Assembly: GCA_017633195.1 (NCBI GenBank)
Contig: JAGBPV010000066.1
Coordinates: 1-30,300, forward strand
Length of the DNA stretch: 30,300 bases
Direction of reading: 5' to 3'
Source of the DNA: a bacterium
GTDB taxonomy: Bacteria; Bacillota_I; Bacilli_A; Mycoplasmatales; Mycoplasmoidaceae
Position numbers and translations under genes: made by a program. A model generated the notes under the pieces. That model did not search any database. It was not told the DNA's origin and saw nothing but the letters and a program-made list of their open reading frames with translations. This document shows, one piece after another, positions 1-10,021 of the stretch. Numbering within the stretch: the first letter of the stretch is position 1; every line of letters starts with the position of its first letter.

Positions 1-26
1 AATAACTAATTTTTATAAAAATCTAA

Positions 27-836
27 CTATTTATTTTCAATAATGAATTGTTTTTGTATATCAACAATTTTTTTAGTATTTTCATCAATTGTTAAAATTA
101 CAGCACAAAATTGATAAATACCATTTGCACTAGAAATATACATTTTATTTTCTATTCCTTTATAGAAATTTAAAATTCCTTTCATTTCTGCACCAATTAT
201 GGAATTATGTGCTCCAGTTAATCCAATATCAGTTATAAATGCAGTATTATTTTTAGATATTTGATTGTCATTTGTTTGTACATGTGTATGTGTTCCTAAC
301 ACTGCATCAATTTGGCCATCAAACATTCTAAAAAATGCTGCTTTTTCTGCAGTTGATTCTGCATGAAAATCTACAATATGAATATCAGCATCATCATTAT
401 TCTTATTTTCATTCAATCATTCATTAAAAAATAAAAATGGTGAAAAAACCTGAAATCTTTTTCCAGTCACACTACTTCCCATTAAGTTAGTTATACGAAT
501 TTTTAATTTGTTTTTAATGATAATATGACTAAAGTGTGCATAATCATTTAATACTAATAAATTCACATTACCTGGTCTAATAATATTTTGATTTTTTAAA
601 ACTAGTTCATAAAATTCTTTATTGTCTCATGTATGATTTCCCATTGTAAAAAAATCAATTCCACTATTCATTAATTCTTCATAATGAATTTTAGTAATAC
701 CCTTACCATTACTAGTATTTTCAGCATTAGCAATTACTAAATCTATGTTTTCTTCTTCTTTTAATTTTTTAATTTCATTCAAACATGCTCTTCTTCCTTC
801 ATGCCCAAAAATATCTCCAATAAATAGTATTTTCAT
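27..836 (-). CDS. ymdB: YmdB-like metallophosphoesterase (TIGR00282 family)
   Basis: This 269-residue protein belongs to the YmdB family of calcineurin-like phosphodiesterases, whose Bacillus member hydrolyses 2',3'-cyclic nucleotides in the cytoplasm. Visible motifs are the N-terminal GDIFG metal-binding loop, ANAENTSNGKG, GNHTW, and GTHTHVQTND near the C-terminus, in the family order. The length is normal for the family (about 265). One Trp after GNHT is encoded by TGA, so a standard-code reading splits the gene. The ATG shares its A with the stop codon of the upstream cyclo-ligase gene (TAATG), which implies translational coupling as the last visible gene of the minus-strand operon. The family is clear; the physiological substrate here is inferred. 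Confidence 0.93.
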
Positions 837-1402
837 TATTCTGCTCCATATTCATTAATTATTAAATCTAATTTTTCATCATGTTCTTGAGTTTGTATAT
901 TAGTATTACAAAATTGCATTTTATATGCTAATCCGACTTTAAGTTTATAATAATCTTTTAAGAAATTATCATAATATGCTTTACCCATACCAATGCGATT
1001 TTTATTTTGATCATATAAAACAACTGGGATAAAAATTACATCAAGTTCATTTTTATTTATAAATTCATTACTTGAAGGTTGAACAATCTTTTTATAAATA
1101 AGTTTTTTTTCAAAGTTTAAAGTATTAATTTTACTAAATTGCATTATTTTGCATTCTTTATTAATAACTTTATTAATATAAACTTCATACTTGTTTTTTA
1201 GTAATCAATCAATGATATTTAAAGTATCAACCTCTTCATCATTACTAAAATATATTCCAATTTTTTTAAATTCTTGATGTTTAATTAAATAACTTTTGAC
1301 ATTTACAAAAATTAAAGAATCATTTTTTAACTTTAAATTTTTATCTTGATTTCTTCTTAAACTTAAATAATGTTTTCTTAATTCTTCTTTAGCAAAACAC
1401 AT
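836..1402 (-). CDS. 5-formyltetrahydrofolate cyclo-ligase
   Basis: This 188-residue protein converts 5-formyl-THF to 5,10-methenyl-THF using ATP, feeding one-carbon units into folate metabolism. The N-terminus KEELRKHYLSLRR matches the start of the family, the centre has IGIYFSNDEEVDT, and the C-terminal half carries NRIGMGKAYYDNFL, a version of the GxGxGYYD signature. At least one in-frame TGA (Trp), near 1202, interrupts it under the standard code. It begins 2 bases after the helicase stop and overlaps ymdB by one base, so it lies inside a coupled operon. The pcrA, cyclo-ligase, ymdB order is one I recall from M. genitalium. Confidence 0.88.
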
Positions 1403-1404
1403 TT

Positions 1405-3606
1405 TTAATTAATAATTCTTTTAATAGCTTTGTGCTGTTTATCTAAAACCTTAATTCCCTTAGTTTTAGAATTATTAAACATAATTTTTAAAGAATTTTT
1501 AGTAACTTCTAAAACTGTTCCTTCACCAAAAATAGTATGAATGATTTTATCTCCAACTTTATATTCATAAACTTGTTCATTATGATACATGTTTTTAGCT
1601 TCAATTCTATTCTTTGAATCATATCATTCAACATCTGCTTTTTTATTTAAATCAATAATATTTTCTTTTGCATATTCATAAAGTTCACTATATGGCATAA
1701 TTGCATTCATAAATCTTGATGGAATTCTTTTTGTATTTGTTCTTGCACTATATCCAGTATTTAATGTAATATACAATTCATTTTTTGCTCTAGTTAAAGC
1801 AACATATGCAATTCTTCTTTCTTCTTCAATTCCATGTTCTTCTTCTTGTGCTTTTAAACTTGGAAAATTATCATCTGTAAAATTTGTTAAAAATACATAT
1901 TTTCATTCCAAACCTTTTGCTTGATGAACAGTCATTAATAAAACTTCATTTTTTTTGGTTCCAACTTCTTCTTCCATACTTGTAAATAAAGCAATATCTT
2001 GTAAATATTTATTTAAAGTAATTTCTTTTTCATCATGAGTAGAAATATAAAAATCCATGGCTTGAATTAATTCTTGTACATAATCTAATTTAATATCATT
2101 ATCTTCATTTTTTAAGTATTCTTCATATCCAGAATCTTGATATACTTTTTTTAATAATTGCACTAAATTATGATTGGTTTTGTATTGTTTAAATTGTTCA
2201 ATTAAGTTATAAAAATTTAAACATGCTTGTTTAGCATTGCTACTTAATTCTTCAATTTCTCGCACATTTTTAAATGCTTCATATAAAGTTCATTTATTTT
2301 TAAATGCATATTGATCTAATTTACTTAAAGTTTCAGATGAAATCTTTCTTCTTGGAACATTTGCAATTCTTTTTAAGCTTAATTCATCTTCATTATTAAT
2401 GACTTTTAAATAAGCAATTAAATCTTTAATTTCTTTTCTTTGATAAAATTTATATCCTCCAATTACTTTATATGCAATATTTCTTTCAATCAATGCTTGT
2501 TCAATATTTCTTGATAAGTGTTTGCTTCTGTATAATATGCAAATATCTTTTGGTGAAGCATTTTCTTTTTTAATTAATTCTTCAATTTTTTTTGCAACAA
2601 AACTTCCTTCTTCATATTCATCAACCATACTTGCTAATACAAGTTTTTTACCATCATCATTAGTTGTATATAAATCTTTTTTAAAACGATTTGGATTTTC
2701 ACTAATTACTAAGTTTGCTGCTTTTAAAATCTTACTGGTTGATCTATAGTTTCTTTCTAGAATAATTATTTGAATATTAGGAAATTGTTTTTTGATTTCT
2801 CTTAGTAAAGATTCATTAGCTCCTCTTCATGTATAAATAGTTTGATCAGGATCTCCAACAATAAAAAAATCAGCATTATCATTAATTAATAATGCAAAGA
2901 TTTCATATTGTAATTGGTTAATATCTTGACTTTCATCAACCATTACATAATCAAATTGGCTTCTTCAAAAAGATCTAACTTCATCATAATTCTTTAATAA
3001 TTTATGTGCAAGAATTAATAAATCATTAAAATCTAATAAATTTAAATGAACACATTTTTGTAAATAAGATAAATAAATTTCATAAGCAAATCTTAAAACT
3101 TCAACTGTATTAAATCCATAATGTGTATTATTATTTAAAACTTCATTGATATCATTACCATCAAACTCTTCTTGCTTTCAAATATCAATTAAATAAAGCA
3201 TTTTCTTGTATGAAATGTCTTTAGGATTTAGTTCTTTTTCTTTATAAATTTCTTTTAATAATGCAGTTTGTTCTTCTTCATCAATGACATTAAAATTATC
3301 ATTTCTTTTTAATTTATCAATATCATGTCTTAAAATTTTTACACATAAGCTGTGAAAAGTACAAATATACTCTATATGATAATGATTAATGTTTTTAGTA
3401 ATCCTTGATTTCATTTCTAAAGCAGCTTTATTTGTAAAAGTCATAGTTAAAATTCTTTCTGGTTTTAAACCAAATTCTTTTACAACATAAATAAATCTAT
3501 TTGTTAAAACATGAGTCTTTCCTGTTCCTGCTCCAGCAATTACTGCAACCGGACCAAAACTTGCTGTAACTGCTTCAGTTTGTTTTTCATTTAATGTATC
3601 ATTCAT
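1405..3606 (-). CDS. pcrA: PcrA/UvrD-type superfamily 1 DNA helicase
   Basis: This 733-residue ATP-dependent 3'-5' DNA helicase acts in repair and replication-conflict resolution. The N-terminus has the Q motif (LNEKQTEAV) and Walker A AGAGTGKT with Lys30. Motif Ia is [12 protein letters not shown], motif II is VDESQD (Asp224-Glu225), and motif III is [13 protein letters not shown] with Trp encoded by TGA. A later segment has [13 protein letters not shown] (motif V). The C-terminus, [17 protein letters not shown], is the Tudor-like PcrA tail that binds RNA polymerase in Bacillus. Full length for the family. The ATG overlaps the stop of the RDD gene by one base. Several TGA codons fragment it under the standard code. 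Confidence 0.96.
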
Positions 3607-4433
3607 TATTTTTTATCCTTTTTAATTAATTTATCTAATTCTTTTAAATTAACTTCACCAGGTAAAATTTGTTCTTTAGGCATTTTAATTTTATTATTTT
3701 TATCTTTTGTTTGTTTGATTTGCTTTACATATATTACAGTTGTATGAGACATATTATCTTGTAAATTCATTTTATGAGAACTAAAAATCATTCATAAGAT
3801 AAAAATAATGATAATTAAAATACAAATACTAAAAAAGAAGACAAAAGTATAAATTGTATCAAAACTTTTAAATCCATTATTGTTTGCATTTTGAATATAT
3901 GTGATGTTAAATTTATAAGCTTCATGATTTAATCCTAAACAAACAAAACCATAAATTATTAAAAAAAGACTCAATAAGATTCATAAAAAGAATTCTTTTA
4001 AAATCAAACTTCACCAAAACAATTTTTTGTTCTTATTTAGATCAATAGTAGTTATATGACAAATTCATTTACCAATTGTTCTTCCTTTTAATATTAAAGG
4101 AATAAGAATAAATCAAAAAAAGAAAACTAAGAAAACTTCTCAACTAAATAAACAATATTTTCAACCATTAAACATGATGCTTAAAGTATCAGGTTGATAA
4201 GATGATAAATTATAACCAAACATCATACTAATAAATGAAAAATAAGTTATTTCATGCTTTGATAAATCATAAACTCCATGATAAAAAATAGCAACGCCAG
4301 TAAAGAATAAAAAGAAGAATAAGAAGAATAAATCAATTATTCTAGCAAAAATTCTTATACTTGCTCCTGCTAATAAATACTTGTTTTTAGAAGTTGATTT
4401 TATTTCAATATTTGTTTTATATTTAGTTTTCAA
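3606..4433 (-). CDS. RDD-family integral membrane protein
   Basis: This 275-residue protein has a basic N-terminal tail followed by ASIRIFARIIDLFF, the Arg/Asp-containing first helix that names the RDD family, then a second hydrophobic segment, KGRTIGKW (the family's GxTxGK element), and two further hydrophobic helices. A hydrophilic, Lys-rich C-terminal tail of about 55 residues follows. Several Trp are TGA. The family's function is not settled; some members are linked to ion transport. It is the first gene of the minus-strand operon and its stop overlaps the pcrA start. No strong Shine-Dalgarno is seen upstream of 4433. Confidence 0.8.
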
Positions 4434-4484
4434 GGTTTAATTTATACTACTATATATAAATATAGCAATTTTTTAAAATTCATA

Positions 4485-4581
4485 TATAATTTATACATAA
4501 ATAAATGTACTTAATATGGTTCAATATTAAATTCTTGAATTTAGAATACCATATGGACATAGTGGAATTTAAGGAGAAAGT
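4485..4581 (+). promoter_or_regulatory. rplU promoter -10 and structured leader (L21-leader candidate)
   Basis: TATAAT lies at 4485-4490 with no good -35. The following leader of about 85 bases can fold: ATATGGT (4514-4520) pairs with ACCATAT (4548-4554), enclosing an inner hairpin AAATT-CTTG-AATTT (4529-4542). A strong Shine-Dalgarno (AAGGAGAAAG, about 4570) precedes the rplU ATG. Firmicutes carry an L21 leader at this locus; equivalence here is inferred. Confidence 0.45.
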
Positions 4582-4881
4582 ATGTTTGCAATTTTTACCA
4601 CTGGTAATAAACAATATAAAGTTCAACCTAATGATGTAATTTATGTTGACAAATTACCTAACAAAGAAAATGAAGAAGTTACTTTTGATAAAGTTTTAAT
4701 GCTAAATAATCAATTTGGAACACCATATATAAAAGGTGCAACAGTTGTTTGTGAAGTTTTAAAACATGGAAAACAAAAAAAACTAAGAATTTATAAATTC
4801 AAAAGTCAAAAACACCATTTAAAAAGAATGGGTCATAGACAACAATACACCAAATTGTTAGTAAAAACAATTCATGCCTAA
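4582..4881 (+). CDS. rplU: 50S ribosomal protein L21
   Basis: This 99-residue large-subunit protein binds 23S rRNA. It starts with FAIFTTGNKQYKV, the L21 N-terminal signature (xAIxxxGGKQYxV), and ends with KHHLKRMGHRQQYTKL, matching the conserved C-terminal RNA-binding stretch. The length is normal. The start is fixed by AAGGAGAAAG just upstream. It heads the conserved rplU-prp-rpmA set; prp begins 5 bases after its stop. Confidence 0.97.
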   Translation: MFAIFTTGNKQYKVQPNDVIYVDKLPNKENEEVTFDKVLMLNNQFGTPYIKGATVVCEVLKHGKQKKLRIYKFKSQKHHLKRMGHRQQYTKLLVKTIHA

Positions 4882-4886
4882 AATTC

Positions 4887-5186
4887 ATGATTAAAGTTTT
4901 TTATAAGCATTTTTTGTTAATCATCTCTGGGCATGAAAATTCTAATAATAAACTGCAATTAATTTGTTGTGCAATTAGTGCAATTAGTAATAGTGCAATT
5001 AATACTTTTAAAAGAAATGAAATTTTTTTTAAAAGTAAAAAAGGATATTTGAAACTGAAATTATTAGATTATTCTTATAAGAACAAGATTAAATGACAAA
5101 TGCTTATTTGTGAACTTTATGCAATTTATAAAGAATACAACAATATTATTTCTTGAAAAGGAAAAAAATTATGAAAAATATATTAA
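4887..5186 (+). CDS. prp: Prp (YsxB-like) cysteine protease that trims L27
   Basis: This is a 99-residue candidate for Prp, the cysteine protease that removes the N-terminal extension of ribosomal protein L27 in Firmicutes. The catalytic pair is visible as SGHE (His16) and LICCAISA, where Cys27 aligns with the Cys of the family motif IVCAGxSA. The His-Cys spacing is 11, one less than usual. The C-terminal part [15 protein letters not shown] fits the family's last helix. Three Trp are TGA, including one at 5094. The reading frame ends with TAA at 5184-5186, so it overlaps the rpmA start by 16 bases. Its position between rplU and rpmA and the extended L27 substrate next door strongly support the call. 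Confidence 0.85.
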
Positions 5187-5464
5187 AAATTGATTTACAA
5201 CAATTTGCTAGTAAAAAGGGAGTTGGTTCTACTAAAAATGGTAGAGATTCTAATCCTCAATTTTTAGGACAAAAAATTTCTGATGGACAATTAGCTAAAT
5301 CAGGACAAATTATTTATAGACAAAGAGGAAATAGAATTTATCCTGGTAAAAATGTTGGTCAAGGAAAAGACTATACATTATTTGCTTTAGTTGATGGAGT
5401 TGTTAAATATAAAAAATTTAAAGATAACAAAACTAAAGTAGAAGTTATTGTTGCAAATAACTAG
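5171..5464 (+). CDS. rpmA: 50S ribosomal protein L27 with cleavable N-terminal extension
   Basis: This 97-residue L27 lies near the peptidyl transferase centre. The mature part begins [14 protein letters not shown], the family signature, and is preceded by a 13-residue extension [13 protein letters not shown]. That extension matches the Prp site in Firmicutes, with cleavage expected between Ala13 and Ser14. ATG 5171 was chosen over the in-frame TTG at 5153 because it gives the standard extension and sits 8 bases after an AAAAGGA Shine-Dalgarno (5156-5162). The first 16 bases overlap prp in another frame. Confidence 0.96.
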   Translation: MKNILKIDLQQFASKKGVGSTKNGRDSNPQFLGQKISDGQLAKSGQIIYRQRGNRIYPGKNVGQGKDYTLFALVDGVVKYKKFKDNKTKVEVIVANN

Positions 5465-5501
5465 ATTTTATTAAATAGGAGAAAGTATTTTTTCTTCTTA
5501 A

Positions 5502-5530
5502 TTGAAAAATAGCTAAATAGGTTATATTAT
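5502..5530 (+). promoter_or_regulatory. Candidate promoter of nfo
   Basis: TTGAAA (5502-5507) is followed after 17 bases by TATTAT (5525-5530), 13 bases before the nfo ATG. A transcript from here would have a 5' leader of only a few bases, and no Shine-Dalgarno is present directly before the ATG. Confidence 0.35.
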
Positions 5531-5543
5531 TAAAAGAACAAAA

Positions 5544-6458
5544 ATGAAAAAAATAGATGAAAATGAGAATTCATACAATTTGATTTTAGGTTCTTTTTGC
5601 TCTTTTGTAGGTCCTAATTATTTTTTAGGTGCAGTAAATGAAGCGATTGATAATGATGAAAATGGCTTTATGATTTATACTGGAGCACCACAAAATACCA
5701 AAAGAGTAGATATTAATAAGTTTCAATATGAGCAAGGCAAAGAATTATGACTTAAACAAAACAATAGTTTAAGTAATATCATAGTTCACTGCCCTTACAT
5801 TGTAAATCCCGCAAGTCCAGATGGAACAAAAAGAATGTTCGCAGTGGACTTTATTGTAAGTGACATTTTAAGAAGTTATAGTCTTGGTGTAAAATATTAT
5901 GTTTTACATCCAGGAAAATATATGGATAGTGATTTACAAACAGGAATTAAACAATGTGCAGATTCAATCAATCAAATACACACTTTAACAAAAAATACTA
6001 ATATTTGTATTTGTTTAGAAACAATGGCAGGAGTTGGTACTGAAATTGCTTCTAAATTTATTTATGTTAAAGAAATTATCAATTATGTCAAAGATCAAGC
6101 AAGAATAGGAGTATGTATTGATACATGTCACTTATGAGATGCTGGATATGATGTAAAAGATCCTGATAATGTTTTAAAACAATTTGATGATGCAATTGGA
6201 TTAAAGTATTTAAAGTGTATGCATGTTAATGATTCAAAAAATGATTTTGGTTCTAAAAAAGATAGACATGCTAACTTAGGATATGGTTATATTGGTTTTG
6301 ATGCTTTATTAAAGTGAATTTATCATAAAGATACTAATGGAGTGATTAAAATTCTTGAAACTCCATTTGTAAATGGTAAATCACCATATAAGCAAGAAAT
6401 ATCAATGTTAAGAAATAAAAAATTTGTAGATTGGATAAAAGATAAAGAAAATGAATAA
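5544..6458 (+). CDS. nfo: Endonuclease IV (AP endonuclease)
   Basis: This 304-residue zinc enzyme cleaves DNA 5' to abasic sites in base-excision repair. All nine metal ligands of the family can be placed: His82, His122 (LHPGKY), Glu159 (LETMAG), Asp193 and His196 (IDTCHLWDAG), His227 (MHVND), Asp240 and His242 (DRH), and Glu272 (ILETP). Their spacing is close to that of E. coli Nfo. TGA-coded Trp occur at about 5748 and 6136. There is no Shine-Dalgarno; a -10-like box lies 13 bases upstream. The last 8 bases overlap the Fur-like gene. Confidence 0.96.
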
Positions 6459-6936
6459 TATTCACTTAAAAGACCATAAAGAGATTGAAGCAAAAATTGC
6501 TGAAATTTTTCAAAAAAAACATTTAAGAATGACCGATACTAGATGACGCATAATCCGTGTTTTTTTAGATGGAGATCATTGCCATTCAATAAATCAGATT
6601 AAAGAACACTTAGCAAGAAATGGGACAAATCTAACTGTTGCAACAATTTATAATAATGTTTCAGTTTTATTAGATTTAGGAATCTTGTTAGCATTCTTTA
6701 ATCGTGCTGAAGAAAAAGCTTGTTTTGAATTAAATGTTTTAGATGAAAATATTCACACACATTTTTTTGATTTAGATACAAAGCAATATAAATTTATTGA
6801 AAATAGTGACAATATTAATTGTATTTTATGTGAAAAATGCAAGAAATTAGGTTATAAATTGGAATTTGGAATTATTGCTTTGAATGTAAGAAAAGATGTA
6901 AATGGTGAAATTGTTATGGATGAAGAAAATAAATAA
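6451..6936 (+). CDS. Fur-family metal-responsive regulator, divergent zinc site
   Basis: This 161-residue protein has the Fur-family winged helix: TDTRWRIIRVFL (28-39), then HSINQIKEHL and the recognition helix LTVATIYNNVSVLLDLGIL (61-79). The dimerisation half starts with IHTHFFD (His102, His104). Where Fur normally has a CxxC just after this histidine cluster, the sequence reads DLDT. A separate cysteine cluster CILCEKC (124, 127, 130) occurs about 20 residues later, and no C-terminal CxxC is seen. It could be a Fur, Zur or PerR equivalent; which metal it senses cannot be told. It starts inside nfo (ATGAATAA overlap), so it is probably coupled to it. Confidence 0.85.
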
Positions 6937-6967
6937 TGCTTCATCGTAATATTTAAACAAAAAAGGT

Positions 6968-7058
6968 TATAATTAATTCATTATTATGTAGCAGTAGGAG
7001 TTTTTCTTTATTAAGAATAAACGTTTGACTACTAAAAGAACATGGAGGTGTTGCTTGA
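6968..7058 (+). promoter_or_regulatory. rplK-rplA promoter -10 and possible L1-binding leader
   Basis: TATAAT (6968-6973) has no recognisable -35. The leader can fold as AGTAG (6993-6997) with CTACT (7029-7033), an asymmetric internal loop (GA against GTTTGA), and an inner stem GTTT..TTC with GAA..AAAC. Two helices around an asymmetric loop is the general form of L1 mRNA sites, so this may be the autoregulatory target. GGAGGT (7044-7049) is the ribosome binding site and fixes the rplK start. Confidence 0.35.
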
Positions 7059-7502
7059 ATGGCTGCAAAAAAAGTAATTTCACGTTACGCAAAATTAAAT
7101 TTAATTGGTGGACAAGCTAAACCTGGTCCAGCATTAGCATCTGTTGGTATTAATATGGCTTTATTTACAAAGCAATTTAATGACCAAACTAAAGATATGA
7201 ATGGAAAGATTGTTGCTGTATGAATCACTGCTTATACAGATAAATCTTTTGATTATGTTATTAAAACTACACCTGCTTCAATCTTAATCAAAGAAGCAGC
7301 AAAAGTTACTAAAGGTGCAAAAAATCCTAAAACCGATCATGTTGGTTCTATTACTAAAGAACAAGCATTACAAATTGCTAGAACTAAAATGAAAGATTTA
7401 AATACTTTAGACGAAGAAGCAGCAGTAAGAATGATTGCTGGAACTGCAAAAAATATGGGAATTAGTGTTGAAGGATTAAATGCTGAAGGAGCAAATAAGT
7501 AA
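7059..7502 (+). CDS. rplK: 50S ribosomal protein L11
   Basis: This 147-residue L11 binds the GTPase-associated region of 23S rRNA. The N-terminus [22 protein letters not shown] is the L11 signature (shown from residue 12), followed by [13 protein letters not shown] and the C-terminal RNA-binding domain ending [16 protein letters not shown] 7059 was chosen because GGAGGT lies 9 bases upstream; the nearby TTG codons are too close to that site. One Trp (VAVWITAYT) is TGA. The stop overlaps the rplA ATG. Confidence 0.97.
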
Positions 7503-8188
7503 TGGCTAGACATATAAATAAAAAAATGAAGGCTGCATTAGCATTATTTGATCCTACTAAAGTTTATGATGTTAATGAAGCTGCTGATCTTGTAAAAAAG
7601 GTTTCATATGCTAAATTTGATGCAAGTATTAATATTGCAATTAAATTAAATTTAGATACAACAAAAGCAGAACAACAATTAAGAGGAACAATTTCTTTAC
7701 CAAATGGTACTGGAAAACAAATTCGTATTTTAGCTATTACTGATAATATGACTAAGGATGAAGCTAAAGCAGCAGGTATAGAATTTGTTGGTGCAAGTGA
7801 AAGAATTGAAGAAATTAAAAATGGTTGATTGGATTTTGACTTAATCATTACAACTCCAAAATTTATGCCTGAACTTTCAAAATTAGGTAAGATTTTAGGT
7901 CCACGTGGTTTAATGCCAAATCCTAAAACTCAAACTGTAACTAATGATATAAAATCAACAGCTGCAGAATTTAAAAAAGGACGATTTGAATATCGTACTG
8001 ATTCATATGGAAATATTCATTCAGTTATTGGAAAAGCAAGTTTTAGTAGTGAACAATTAGCACAAAATATCAAAGCAATGATTGATATTATTAAAACTAA
8101 AAGACCAAGTACTGTTAAAGGTGACTTTTTACAAAACGTGGTAATTTCTCCTTCAATGGGTCCTGCAATTAAAGTTAAATTTAATTAG
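7502..8188 (+). CDS. rplA: 50S ribosomal protein L1
   Basis: This 228-residue L1 forms the L1 stalk and often represses its own operon. Diagnostic stretches are LRGTISLPNGTGKQIRI, LGKILGPRGLMPNPKTQTV (the L1 signature) and VVISPSMGPAIKV at the end. A TGA Trp at 7826-7828 splits it under the standard code. It is coupled to rplK by a TAATG overlap and followed by a terminator. Length is typical. Confidence 0.97.
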
Positions 8189-8203
8189 TTATATACAAAA
8201 AAT

Positions 8204-8233
8204 AAGGTAGCATTAAATGCTACTTTTTCTTTT
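8204..8233 (+). terminator. Rho-independent terminator after rplA
   Basis: GTAGCAT (8207-8213), loop TAA, ATGCTAC (8217-8223), then TTTTTCTTTT. A perfect 7-bp stem with a classic T-tract. Confidence 0.9.
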
Positions 8234-8255
8234 ATATTTTTCAAGTTTTATTCAA

Positions 8256-8282
8256 TATAATTAATTATTACAATTTTAAGGA
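8256..8282 (+). promoter_or_regulatory. lysS -10 box and ribosome binding site
   Basis: TATAAT at 8256-8261 follows the rplA terminator. AAGGA (8278-8282) lies 8 bases before the lysS ATG. No -35 consensus is visible. Confidence 0.5.
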
Positions 8283-8290
8283 CTTAATAT

Positions 8291-9835
<1,545 letters not shown>

Positions 9836-9850
9836 AGTAAGTGGAAAAAT

Positions 9851-9885
9851 AAGAATTTAAATTTTTTTTAAAATTTTAAATTCTT
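9851..9885. terminator. AT-only inverted repeat after lysS, possible terminator
   Basis: AAGAATTTAAA (9851-9861) and TTTAAATTCTT (9875-9885) form an 11-bp stem around a T/A-rich loop. Long T-runs follow after about 15 bases. The stem has only two G-C pairs, so efficiency is doubtful. Confidence 0.35.
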
Positions 9886-9973
9886 CAAAAAGAAAATATT
9901 TTTTTAATTTTTAATTTTTTTTATATCAAAATATATAAGCAAGTTTATATATTAAATTTTAAAATGAATTTAA

Positions 9974-10015
9974 TATAATAAGTTATCTAATTAAAATACA
10001 TTTTATAAGAGGAAA
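9974..10015 (+). promoter_or_regulatory. tig -10 box and ribosome binding site
   Basis: TATAAT (9974-9979) lies in AATTTAATATAATAA, a 15-base string repeated exactly upstream of the aminopeptidase gene. AGAGGAAA (about 10008-10015) is the ribosome binding site for ATG 10022. Confidence 0.55.
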
Positions 10016-10021
10016 TGAACA

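Noticed and set aside
2522..2749. 75-codon plus-strand ORF opposite pcrA
   Set aside because: Antisense shadow of the helicase gene; no ribosome binding site and no recognisable protein features.
27..4433. Apparent string of broken genes on the minus strand
   Set aside because: The breaks are all TGA codons at expected Trp sites; with UGA read as Trp the genes are intact, so no pseudogenes are called.
5153..5170. Upstream TTG start for L27
   Set aside because: ATG 5171 has a well-placed Shine-Dalgarno and gives the standard Prp-cleavable extension; the TTG overlaps that Shine-Dalgarno.
5473..5500. AGGAGAAAG ribosome-binding-like site after rpmA
   Set aside because: It is followed by no ATG/GTG/TTG and a stop within a few codons, so no gene is supported; possibly a relic.
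7564..7848. 94-codon minus-strand ORF opposite rplA
   Set aside because: Antisense shadow of a certain ribosomal protein gene.
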